Shown here in pieces: positions 35,699-44,046 of a stretch of 64,000 nt of DNA. The stretch spans positions 43,170-107,169 of the forward strand of contig CAVUAI010000029.1 in assembly GCA_963739385.1 (NCBI GenBank). The letters run 5' to 3'. Made by a program: the position numbers and the translations under genes. Position 1 is the stretch's first letter. Each line of letters starts with the position of its first letter. The DNA comes from VAZQ01 sp963739385 (lineage in GTDB: Bacteria; Pseudomonadota; Alphaproteobacteria; Rhizobiales; Xanthobacteraceae). A model generated the notes under the pieces. The model was given only the letters and a program-made list of their open reading frames with translations. It ran no database searches and was not told the origin of the DNA.

Positions 35699-36907
35699 TT
35701 ACTCCGCCGCCGCCCGCGCCGGGCTCCCGTGCGCCTCGACGAGATAGTCGAGCGCGGCCTGTGCGCCGCCCTTCCGGTGCGGAATACCGGCCAGCGCCAG
35801 CGCCATCTCGGTGATGGACAACGCGCCCATCAGCATCCCGTCGTTGACGTCGCCGAGATGGCCGATGCGGAAATACTTGCCGGCATAGCGGCCGAAGCTC
35901 GTGCCGTACGAAATGTTGAAGGTGTCGAGCGCGAGGTTGCGGAAAGCGTCGGCATCGTGGCCGTCCGGCAGCATGACGGCGGTGATCGTCGGCGAGTAGT
36001 ACTTCGCCTCGCGGCACATGATTTCGAGCCCCCAGGCCCGCACCGCGCGGCGCGTCGCCTCGGCGAGGCGGTCGTGGCGCGCGAACACGTTGTCGAGCCC
36101 CTCCTCGTGCAGCATGGCGATGCCTTCGGCCAGGCCGTGCAGCATCTGCGTTGCCGGCGTGTACGGAAAGAAACCGATCTTGTTCATGTTGAGCATGTCG
36201 TCCCATGCCCAGAACGATTTCGTCAGCTGCGAGCTCTTCGCGGCCGCGAATGCTTTCTCGCTCACGGCGTTGAACGACATGCCCGGCGGCAGCATCAGTC
36301 CCTTCTGCGCCCCGCCGATGGTGACATCGACCCCCCACTCGTCGTGGCGATAGTCGGTCGAGGCGAGCGAGGAGATCGTGTCAACGAACAGGAGCGCCGG
36401 ATGGCCGGCGGCGTCGATCGCCTTGCGGATTTCCAAGATCGGCGAGAGACAGCCGGTCGACGTCTCGTTGTGCAGCACGCAGACCGCCTTGATCTCCTTG
36501 TTCTTGTCCTTGCGCAGATGATCCTCAACCGCCGTCGGATCGGCGCCGATGCGCCAATCGGTCTTGATGAATTCAGGGCGCAGGCCGAGCTTCTCCGCCA
36601 TGTTCTTCCACAGCGTCGCGAACTGGCCGGTCTCCACCATCAGCACGCGGTCGCCGGGCGAGAGCGTGTTGACCAGCGCCGCCTCCCACGCGCCGGTTCC
36701 GGTGGCGGTGTAGATCACCACCGGGTTGGTGGTCTTGAAAATGGTCTTGATGCCGTCGAGACACTTTTTGGCGAGCTTGGCGAATTCCGGCCCGCGGTGA
36801 TCGATGATCGGCGTGTCCATGGCCCGCAGCACGCGGTCAGGCAGCGGGGTCGGCCCCGGAATCTGCAGGAAGTGGCGACCGACGGGGCGCGAGGAGTTTT
36901 TCGACAT
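35699..36907 (-). CDS. sgaA: Serine-glyoxylate aminotransferase (class V)
   Basis: A 402-aa PLP enzyme converting serine and glyoxylate to hydroxypyruvate and glycine, or alanine-glyoxylate in related members. The N-terminal QIPGPTPLPDRVLRAM is diagnostic, the phosphate-binding TATGTGAWEAAL follows, and the PLP lysine is Lys202 in GGAQKGLMLPPG. It is used in the serine cycle, photorespiration-like glycolate salvage or purine breakdown. The divergent gene encodes a glycolate/hydroxyacid-type oxidoreductase that could supply glyoxylate, though that link is inferred. Confidence 0.9.
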   Translation of the reverse strand: MSKNSSRPVGRHFLQIPGPTPLPDRVLRAMDTPIIDHRGPEFAKLAKKCLDGIKTIFKTTNPVVIYTATGTGAWEAALVNTLSPGDRVLMVETGQFATLWKNMAEKLGLRPEFIKTDWRIGADPTAVEDHLRKDKNKEIKAVCVLHNETSTGCLSPILEIRKAIDAAGHPALLFVDTISSLASTDYRHDEWGVDVTIGGAQKGLMLPPGMSFNAVSEKAFAAAKSSQLTKSFWAWDDMLNMNKIGFFPYTPATQMLHGLAEGIAMLHEEGLDNVFARHDRLAEATRRAVRAWGLEIMCREAKYYSPTITAVMLPDGHDADAFRNLALDTFNISYGTSFGRYAGKYFRIGHLGDVNDGMLMGALSITEMALALAGIPHRKGGAQAALDYLVEAHGSPARAAAE

Positions 36908-37156
36908 CAGTAAGTCCTTGCCAACACGGAATTAAATGAGGAGTTCGCCGCCTACGGCAGAGGCCCGCCGCAGCTTGCCGCCATCAAGGACGAATGCGAC
37001 AGTCAGTCAAGCCTCTTGGCCGGATGTTGCGATTGGAATTGAACATCGGCATCTCTTCTCAAAAGAAACCGGACGCGGGATCAAGCCCGCGCGGATGCCG
37101 CTGTGGGATGAGGCCGCATCGAGGTCCAGTCCCACCGGGTGGGCAAGGACCGAATA

Positions 37157-40096
37157 ATGACTGAGACGGTGGTCCCGGGGCTCGAACGGCGGCTCAAGGC
37201 GCACCTCCTCGGCGAGGTGCAGTTCGACGCGTTCACGCGCGGGCGTTATGCCACCGACGCGTCGCATTATCAGATCATGCCGATCGGCGTGGTCGCACCG
37301 CGCTCGGCGAAAGAGGTCGAGCATACCCTCGCCCTGGCACGCGAGGAGGGCGTGAGCGTTTTGCCGCGGGGCGGCGGCACCTCGCAAGCGGGCCAGACCG
37401 TCAATTCCTCGCTCGTCATCGATTGTTCGAAATATCTCGACCATGTCCTCGAGCTCGATGTCGCCGGCCGCCGCTGCGTGGTCGAGCCCGGCATCGTGCT
37501 CGACGAGCTCAATCGGCGGCTGCGGCCGCATGGTCTCTGGTTCCCGGTCGATATCTCGACCTCCTCGCGCGCCACCATCGGCGGGATGGTCGGCAACAAT
37601 TCCTGCGGTTCCCGTTCCCTTCGCTACGGCAACACCCGCGAGAACGTGCTCTCGATCGACGCGGTGTTGGCGGACGGCAAGTCTGCCCATTTCGGTCCGG
37701 CCGCGCGCGACCTGTCCGACCTTCCGCCCGGTTCACCCGTGCTGCCGCTGGCACGGGACCTACTGGCGCTCGCCGCACGGGAGGCGGATGAGATCGAAGC
37801 GCGCTTCCCGAAGGTGCAGCGGCGGGTCGGCGGCTACAATCTCGATGCGCTGGTGCCCGGCCGCAACGATCTCAATCTGGCGCATATCCTCGTCGGCTCC
37901 GAAGGCACGCTCGCCTTTTCCACCCGGCTCGAGCTGAAGCTGGCGCCGCTGCTCGGCCCGCGCGCGGTCGGCGCCTGCCATTTCGGCAGTTTTGCCCGCG
38001 CCATGGACGCCGCGCAGTACATCGTCAAGCTCGGACCGATCGCGGTCGAGCTCGTCGACCGCACCATGCTCGGCCTGGCGCGCGAGATCGCCATGTTCAA
38101 GCCCACCATCGATGCGGTCGTGCGCGGGAATCCCGAAGCCATCCTGTTCGTCGAATTCGCTGACGACGACCAGTACGTGAATGTCAGCCGCCTGGCGAGG
38201 CTCACGCAACTGTTCGGTGATCTCGGATTCGGCTGGGACAAGTCCGGCGCGCGGTGGGGCGGCGTGATACAGGTGCTCGATCCGAAGCTGCAGGCGGCGA
38301 TCACGGAGATGCGCACCGCTGGCCTCAACATCATGATGTCGATGAAGGACGAAGGTAAGCCCGTCTCCTTCGTCGAGGACTGCGCGGTGCCGCTTGAGCA
38401 TCTCGCCGAATATACCTCGAAGCTGACCGACATTTTCGAGAAGCACGGTACGCGCGGCACCTGGTATGCCCATGCCTCGGTCGGCTGTCTGCATGTGCGG
38501 CCGGTGCTCAATCTGCGCCAGGAGCGCGACGCCCGGGCGATGAGGGCCATCGCCGAGGAAGCGTTCGACACGGTTCGTGCCTATAAGGGCTCGCATTCCG
38601 GCGAGCACGGCGACGGCATCGTGCGTTCCGAATTCCACGAAAAGATGTTCGGTACGCGGCTCGTGCGCGCGTTCGAGCAGGTCAAGGAGCGCTTCGATCC
38701 CAAAGGCCTATACAATCCGGGCAAGATCGTGCGCGCCCCGAAGTTCGACGACCGCCAAGTGTTCCGCTACGGGCCGGACTATCGCGCCGAGGATATCCAC
38801 CCCGGTCTCGACTGGTCGGCTTATCCCGGCGCTGGCGGCGGCTTCCAGGGCGCGATCGAGATGTGCAACAACAACGGCGCCTGCCGCACGCTCCAGGGCG
38901 GCGTCATGTGCCCGAGCTATCGCGTGACCCGCGACGAACGCGACGTCACGCGCGGGCGCGCCAATACGCTGCGGCTCGCCATCACCGGACAGCTCGGATC
39001 CGACGCGCTCGTCTCCGACGACATGGCGGAGACCATGAAGCTGTGCGTCTCCTGCAAGGCCTGCCGGCGTGAGTGCCCGACCGGCGTCGACATGGCACGC
39101 ATGAAGATCGAGGTACAGGCCGCCCGCGTGGCGAAGCGCGGGCTCAGCATGCGCGACCGGCTGGTCGGGTATCTGCCGCGCTACGCGCCGCTTGCGGCCA
39201 GATGGCCCTATCTTGCCAACCTGCGCGACGCGAAGCCGCGCCTCCGGCAATGGTCGGAAAAATATGCGGGCCTGAGCGCGCGGCGGAGTCTCCCGCGCTG
39301 GCGCGCCGACGTGTGGCGCGAGCCGGCGCGCCTTCCCGGCGCGGGGGACGCGCGCCCCGTCGCCTTCTTCGCCGATACCTTCAACCGGTATTTCGAGCCG
39401 GAGAACATCGAAGCCGCGCTCGGCGTGCTCGTGGCCGCGGGCCATGAGGTGCATCTGCCGAAGCCCGCCGACGGCACGCGCCCTTTGTGTTGCGGGCGCA
39501 CCTTTCTCGCCGTCGGTCTCATCGACGAGGCTCGCCGCGAGGCCGAGCGTTGCATCGCCGCGCTCGCCCCGCTCGCGGCTCGCGGAATGGCGATCGTCGG
39601 GCTCGAGCCGAGCTGCATCCTCGGTTTCCGCGACGAGCTTCCGGCGCTGGTCAAGGGCGCAGATGCACGGCTCGTGGCGGCGAGCGCGTTGCTGTTCGAA
39701 GAATTCCTGGCGCGCGAGGCTGAGCAAGGCTCGCTCCAGCTCAAGCTCCAGCCGGTGGCGAAGCGCGCGCTGCTGCACGGCCACTGTCACCAGAAGTCCT
39801 TCGCCGCCATGCCGGCGGTCGAGAGCGTGCTCAAGCTTGTTCCCGACCTGGCGGTCGACACCGTGGACTCGAGCTGCTGCGGCATGGCGGGCGCCTTCGG
39901 CTACGGCGCCGACACCATCGACGTCTCCCTGAAGATGGCGGAACTTTCGCTGCTTCCCGCCGTGCGCATTGCGGACGCCGACACGCTCGTCGTTGCCGAC
40001 GGGACCTCGTGCCGCCATCAGATCAAGGACGGCAGCGGCCGCGAGGCGCTTCACGTCGCGCGCGTGTTGGCGATGAGCGTCAACAGCACCGGTTGA
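37157..40096 (+). CDS. FAD-linked oxidase fused to Fe-S / CCG-domain protein (GlcD-GlcF-like fusion)
   Basis: A 979-aa fusion. Residues 1-480 form a vanillyl-alcohol-oxidase-type FAD domain (PRGGGTSQAGQTVNSS, STSSRATIGGMVGNNSCGSRS, and SHSGEHGDGIVRSEF with the metal-binding His). Around 570-650 lies a [4Fe-4S] ferredoxin-like region with CNNNGACR, MCPSY and CVSCKACRRECPTG. The C-terminal 700-979 part holds the cysteine-rich motifs LCCGRTF, EPSCILGF, HCHQKS and SSCCGMAGAFGYG of the GlcF/HdrB type. Such proteins oxidise 2-hydroxyacids (D-2-hydroxyglutarate, D-lactate or glycolate) and feed electrons to quinone. The substrate is not determined. It diverges from sgaA. Confidence 0.88.
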   Translation: MTETVVPGLERRLKAHLLGEVQFDAFTRGRYATDASHYQIMPIGVVAPRSAKEVEHTLALAREEGVSVLPRGGGTSQAGQTVNSSLVIDCSKYLDHVLELDVAGRRCVVEPGIVLDELNRRLRPHGLWFPVDISTSSRATIGGMVGNNSCGSRSLRYGNTRENVLSIDAVLADGKSAHFGPAARDLSDLPPGSPVLPLARDLLALAAREADEIEARFPKVQRRVGGYNLDALVPGRNDLNLAHILVGSEGTLAFSTRLELKLAPLLGPRAVGACHFGSFARAMDAAQYIVKLGPIAVELVDRTMLGLAREIAMFKPTIDAVVRGNPEAILFVEFADDDQYVNVSRLARLTQLFGDLGFGWDKSGARWGGVIQVLDPKLQAAITEMRTAGLNIMMSMKDEGKPVSFVEDCAVPLEHLAEYTSKLTDIFEKHGTRGTWYAHASVGCLHVRPVLNLRQERDARAMRAIAEEAFDTVRAYKGSHSGEHGDGIVRSEFHEKMFGTRLVRAFEQVKERFDPKGLYNPGKIVRAPKFDDRQVFRYGPDYRAEDIHPGLDWSAYPGAGGGFQGAIEMCNNNGACRTLQGGVMCPSYRVTRDERDVTRGRANTLRLAITGQLGSDALVSDDMAETMKLCVSCKACRRECPTGVDMARMKIEVQAARVAKRGLSMRDRLVGYLPRYAPLAARWPYLANLRDAKPRLRQWSEKYAGLSARRSLPRWRADVWREPARLPGAGDARPVAFFADTFNRYFEPENIEAALGVLVAAGHEVHLPKPADGTRPLCCGRTFLAVGLIDEARREAERCIAALAPLAARGMAIVGLEPSCILGFRDELPALVKGADARLVAASALLFEEFLAREAEQGSLQLKLQPVAKRALLHGHCHQKSFAAMPAVESVLKLVPDLAVDTVDSSCCGMAGAFGYGADTIDVSLKMAELSLLPAVRIADADTLVVADGTSCRHQIKDGSGREALHVARVLAMSVNSTG

Positions 40097-40145
40097 TCAA
40101 TTCCGGCCTGACAACGCCGTTGGACCGTCGATTGGGGAGCAGCAC

Positions 40146-41153
40146 ATGCGGGCGTATCACCTGCCGCAAGGTACCGGCATCGACGCTCTCGTTGCGGTCG
40201 ATCTCCCCATGCCAAAGCCGGGACCGCGCCAGGTCCTGGTCAAGGTCGCGGCTTGTTCACTCAACTTCCGCGATCTGGCGATCGTCCTGGGGACCTACCG
40301 CATGCCGGTGAAGCCGAACCTTGTTCCGCTCTCGGATGGTGCGGGCGAGGTCGTCGATGTTGGCGCCGGCGTGGACCGCGTCAAGGCCGGCGACCGCGTT
40401 GCCGGCTGCTTCTTCCAACGCTGGATCGCCGGCCCGATGGCCGCGGACACGCATGGCAGCGCGCTTGGCGGCGGAATCGACGGCATGCTCGCGGAATACG
40501 TCGTGCTGGAGGAGAACGGCGTGGTCAGGCTGCCGGCGCATTTATCCTACGAAGAAGCCGCAACGCTGCCGTGCGCCGCGGTGACGGCGTGGCACGCGCT
40601 CGCCGAGCACGCGCGCATCGTCGCCGGCCAGAGCGTGCTTGTGCAGGGCACTGGCGGCGTCTCGATCTTCGCGCTGCAATTCGCGCGGCTCATGGGCGCG
40701 CAGGTGATGGTCACGTCGTCGAGCGATCAGAAGCTCGAGCGCGCCAAGGCGCTCGGTGCCGCGCACGGCGTGAACTACAAGACCAGCCCTGAATGGGACA
40801 AGGCTGCCGTCGAGTGGAGCGGCGGCGGCGTCGACCACGTCGTCGAGGTCGGCGGGCCGGGGACACTGGCGCAGTCGTTACGCGCCGTTCGGATCGGCGG
40901 CAAGATCACGTTGATCGGGGTGCTCTCGGGGGCGGCCGAGATCAACCCGATGCTCATCTTCGCCCGCCGCGCCAATCTGCAAGGCATATCGGTCGGCTCC
41001 ATGCAGATGTTCGAGGCCATGAACCGCGCCATTGCGGCCGGAGGACTCAAGCCGGTCGTCGACAAGGTCTTTTCGTTCGACGACGCGCCGGCGGCGTACC
41101 GACACCTGCAGTCGGCCCGGCATTTCGGCAAGATTGTCATCCGCGTCGGCTGA
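40146..41153 (+). CDS. Zinc-independent NAD(P)-dependent alcohol dehydrogenase / quinone reductase (MDR)
   Basis: A 335-aa medium-chain dehydrogenase. It starts AYHLPQGTGIDALVAVDLPMPKPGPRQV (in parts) and contains the MDR core NFRDLAIVLGTY where zinc enzymes have the catalytic Cys-GTD motif, so a catalytic zinc is unlikely. The nucleotide-binding VQGTGGVSIFALQFARLMGA is near residue 170. These enzymes reduce activated double bonds or alcohols. It is 49 bases after the large FAD/Fe-S gene and may share its transcript. Confidence 0.85.
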   Translation: MRAYHLPQGTGIDALVAVDLPMPKPGPRQVLVKVAACSLNFRDLAIVLGTYRMPVKPNLVPLSDGAGEVVDVGAGVDRVKAGDRVAGCFFQRWIAGPMAADTHGSALGGGIDGMLAEYVVLEENGVVRLPAHLSYEEAATLPCAAVTAWHALAEHARIVAGQSVLVQGTGGVSIFALQFARLMGAQVMVTSSSDQKLERAKALGAAHGVNYKTSPEWDKAAVEWSGGGVDHVVEVGGPGTLAQSLRAVRIGGKITLIGVLSGAAEINPMLIFARRANLQGISVGSMQMFEAMNRAIAAGGLKPVVDKVFSFDDAPAAYRHLQSARHFGKIVIRVG

Positions 41154-41211
41154 CCGCACGCGATGAAACGCAACAGCTCGCTAGCAGCCCGGGCAGAACC
41201 GCTTTCGCCGC

Positions 41212-41802
41212 TCAGATGACGTGTGCGAGGATCGCGACGCCCGCGAGCGCGATGGCGGCGCCGCCGATCTGATAGGCCCTCCGACCCAACGCGTCGCCGA
41301 TGCGGCCGATCGCGAAGCCCAGCGCAATGCCGCCGAGGTGGAGGAGGGCGGTCGCCAGCATGAATCCCGCGGCGTAAGCGGCGCCGGCGGCATCGAGCGG
41401 CATCTCCGTGCCGTGCGCGTGACCGTGGAAGACCGCGAACAGCCCGACCAGCCCCATCGCGATGACAAGCGGAACGTTGAGCCCGAGCGCCACGATGGCG
41501 CCCAGCGCAATCACCGATGCGGCAATGCCGAGCTCGACCTGGGGGAGCGGGACGCCCGCCATTGCGAGCGCTGCGCCGGCCGCCATGACCAGGATGAACG
41601 TGCCGGGCACCAACCAGAGAGCCCGGCCACCGAGCTGCCAGGCGAGAATGCCGACCGCGACCATCGCCAGAATATGGTCGAGCCCGCCGAGCGGATGCGC
41701 CAGCCCCTGCATGAAGCCGTGCGCGTCGCCAATGCCGGGATGGGCGAAAGCGGCGGTGGGAGCGAGCACCAGAGCGGCGGCGATGGTCAGGCCTTTACGC
41801 AT
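41212..41802 (-). CDS. hupE: HupE/UreJ family nickel permease-like protein
   Basis: A 196-aa membrane protein with a signal-like N-terminus and six helices. The diagnostic motif HPLGGLDHILAMVAVG is near residue 36, and the second His-rich motif FAVFHGHAHGTEMP is near 120. HupE/UreJ proteins import nickel or cobalt for hydrogenase or urease; no hydrogenase or urease gene is in the window. AAGGGGAAAA precedes the ATG at 41802. A (frameshifted) nikR gene lies immediately upstream on the same strand, so nickel-responsive control of the pair is likely in the ancestral state. Confidence 0.9.
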   Translation of the reverse strand: MRKGLTIAAALVLAPTAAFAHPGIGDAHGFMQGLAHPLGGLDHILAMVAVGILAWQLGGRALWLVPGTFILVMAAGAALAMAGVPLPQVELGIAASVIALGAIVALGLNVPLVIAMGLVGLFAVFHGHAHGTEMPLDAAGAAYAAGFMLATALLHLGGIALGFAIGRIGDALGRRAYQIGGAAIALAGVAILAHVI

Positions 41803-41893
41803 CGAGTTTTCCCCTTGTCCGCGGGTAAGATCATCGGCGCAAAATCGCATATCACGGGTGCTGTCCGCAAGGGCGCGACGCCTTTTCGCTCAC

Positions 41894-42371
41894 TCAGGCG
41901 TGGGAGGCGCCGTGCGAGTGCCGGCGGCGTTGCGCCCGGCTCCCCTGCGGCCGGTCCTCGCGCACCGGCGCGCTGGTGGGCATCAGCACAACACGGCCAT
42001 GGCGCACGCCTCGCTCGGCGATCACGTGCTCCGCGAAGTGCTGCACGGCACCGGTCTTGCCCTTGAGCACCGTCACTTCCATGCAGCTGTCGTGGTCGAG
42101 GTGGACATGCAACGACGACAGCGACAGCTCGTGGTGATCGTGGAACGTTTCGGTCAGCCTCTTGGGCAACTCGCGGGCAGCGTGATCGTAGATGTAGACC
42201 ACCGCGGCCACGCAGTCGCGCTTGGAGTTCGAGTGTTTGCGCAGCCTCGCGGATGCCGGCGCGGGCGAGATCACGAATTGCCTCGGAGCGGTTCTGATAG
42301 CCGCGGGCCGCGATGATTCGATCGAGCTCTGCCATGAGTTCGTCGTCGATTGTAATGGTCACGCGCTGCAT
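41894..42371 (-). pseudogene. nikR: Nickel-responsive regulator NikR, frameshifted
   Basis: The ribbon-helix-helix DNA-binding part is clear from the ATG at 42371: MQRVTITIDDELMAELDRII, then GYQNRSEAIRDLARAG. The C-terminal nickel domain is clear in the next frame: RDCVAAVVYIYDHAARELP, FHDHHELSLSSLHVHLDHDSC with the nickel ligands (His-x-His and Cys). The two are joined only by a single-base shift between about 42242 and 42217 (478 bases, not divisible by three), i.e. one extra base. NikR represses nickel uptake genes when nickel is high. Either it is a recent pseudogene or a sequencing error; the metal residues are all kept, which suggests recency. Confidence 0.85.
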
Positions 42372-42885
42372 GGGACGTCCGCCGCTCCATAGCTTGGGCT
42401 GACCGCGTTTTAATCCCTTATGGCACGACGGCCAATGCTCGCACCGGTCCCTGCGTCGATATCGCTGCCCGGACGGAGCGGGTGCGGGCAAAAAGCAGGC
42501 CCGCCCGGATGGGGACATCCGGGCGGGCCGCGTGGACCGACGCGGGGGTGGATGGGGGCGCACGCGCCGATCACAACCTTTTTTCGTTCCGGAGAACGCG
42601 TCCTCCGATGGGATATTGCGGCTCTTATTGTTGATCCCGGTGCGGCTCTTGCGGCCGCTCATCCCGTTGGTCGCGGCGGCAGCCGAACGGGTTCAAAGGT
42701 CGCGATGCCAGAAATTCCTCGTCAGACGGGACCTCCGATCACACTTCATTCCCGGGCTTTTCCGCGCCGTGCGCGGACCGGGCGTGAACCTCGCAGCGCG
42801 CAGGCTCGTCAAACGAAGGAACGCGCGGTTGCGCGCGAGTGAATGGCGAGAGGGGAACCCGGTGCGGGGGCGTGGTCAAAATGAT
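42372..42885. other. Gap between nikR and the GNAT-C39 gene
   Basis: No gene is supported in these 514 bases, although open frames exist on both strands because of high GC. It must contain the nikR promoter on the left and the GNAT-C39 promoter on the right. The strongest signal is the hairpin at 42498-42529. A - strand frame from 42662 encodes a basic peptide but has no ribosome site and reads through the hairpin. Confidence 0.4.
42490..42529 (-). terminator. Strong hairpin with T-tract, no matching gene
   Basis: A perfect 14-bp stem GGCCCGCCCGGATG / CATCCGGGCGGGCC with a GGGA loop (42498-42529). On the - strand it is followed by TGCTTTTTG, the form of an intrinsic terminator. The transcript it would end must start further right on the - strand, where no gene is recognised, so an unannotated small RNA or small gene is possible. 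Confidence 0.6.
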
Positions 42886-44046
42886 ATGGTGCGGCGTCCG
42901 CTGATGCCGATGCCCTCCAATCTTGCCCATGCGCCGACGAGGGAGATCCGCGCTCGCAAGGCCGAGCGCGGGGACCTTGATGCGCTGCTCGAGCTCGAGC
43001 AGCGCGTGTTTGCAACCGATCGCCTGTCACGCCGCAGTTTGCGACATTTTCTAAACTCGCCGAGTGCGGAGGTGATCGCAGCCGATCTGGGCGAGCAGCT
43101 TGCGGGCAATGCCATCGTGCTGTTCCGGCCAGGCTCGGTCATCGCCCGCCTCTATTCCATTGCCGTTGATCCCCAAATGGGGGGACGCGGGGTGGGGCCG
43201 ATGCTGCTGGACGCCGCCGAGGCCTGCGCCCGCGCACGAGGCTGCCGCGCGCTCCGCCTGGAAGTGCACGTCGCCAATCACGCTGCGATCTCCCGCTACC
43301 GCAAAAATGGATATAAGGAGTTCGGCCGTCATCGCGGCTACTACGACGACGGCGGCGATGCGCTGCGCTTCGAGAAGCGGCTTGTGCCGGACCTGTCCGC
43401 CCTCGCCACGGCTCCGCGCTACTTTCACCAGACCACCGAATTCACCTGCGGCCCCGCCTGCATGATGATGGCGCTGGCCTGGGCCGACGGGAGGTTCTCG
43501 CCGGGGCCGGCCTTCGAGTTTCAGCTGTGGCGCGAAGCGACCACCATCTTCATGTCGTCCGGACCGGGCGGCTGCGAGCCGTACGGGATGGCGGTCGCTC
43601 TCAGGCGCCACGGGCTCCTGCCGGAGGTCTATGTCAGCAGCCGCGGCCCGTACTTCCTCGACAGCGCCAGGTCCACCGACAAGCGCCGCGTCATGCAGGT
43701 GACACAGCTCGAGTTCCAACGTGAGGCGAAGGCCCTCGATATCCCCACCCACCTGACTCCTGTGAACGAATTGGTTCTGATGCGGGCGCTCGATGCGGGA
43801 AGCGTGGTCATCGTCCTCGTTTCCGGTTATCACTTGGTGCCCAGAGGGAAGCCACACTGGATTTTTGCCTTTGGCCGCGACGGGGCGCATGTCCTCATGC
43901 ACGATCCGGCGGCCATCAGAGATGATCAAGGGATGGCGGCCGCCGCCGAGACCTACGCGGTACCGTGGACCGCGTTCGAGCGCGTGATCCATCTGGGTCG
44001 CGAGCGGCTGAGCGCGGCCATCGTCATCCGGAAAGGACCTGCATGA
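42886..44046 (+). CDS. GNAT acetyltransferase fused to C39-like peptidase
   Basis: A 386-aa fusion. The N-terminal GNAT domain (about 20-165) resembles RimI: RKAERGDLDALLELEQRVF, the acetyl-CoA loop DPQMGGRGVGPMLLDAAE and NHAAISRYRKNGYKE. The C-terminal C39-type papain fold (about 175-385) has Cys188 in TEFTCGPACMMM, His324 in GKPHWIF and Asp340 in MHDPA, so the protease triad is complete. Starts at 42886, 42904 and 42910 are all possible; none has a strong ribosome site. Its stop overlaps the start of the ATP-grasp gene by four bases. Together they would acetylate, cut and ligate peptide or amino groups, but no substrate is known. Confidence 0.85.
   Translation: MVRRPLMPMPSNLAHAPTREIRARKAERGDLDALLELEQRVFATDRLSRRSLRHFLNSPSAEVIAADLGEQLAGNAIVLFRPGSVIARLYSIAVDPQMGGRGVGPMLLDAAEACARARGCRALRLEVHVANHAAISRYRKNGYKEFGRHRGYYDDGGDALRFEKRLVPDLSALATAPRYFHQTTEFTCGPACMMMALAWADGRFSPGPAFEFQLWREATTIFMSSGPGGCEPYGMAVALRRHGLLPEVYVSSRGPYFLDSARSTDKRRVMQVTQLEFQREAKALDIPTHLTPVNELVLMRALDAGSVVIVLVSGYHLVPRGKPHWIFAFGRDGAHVLMHDPAAIRDDQGMAAAAETYAVPWTAFERVIHLGRERLSAAIVIRKGPA

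Noticed and set aside
42532..42885. Upstream extension of the GNAT-C39 frame to 42532
   Set aside because: The extra 118 residues are Arg-rich without domain features and include the sequence around the hairpin; homology begins only near 42940.
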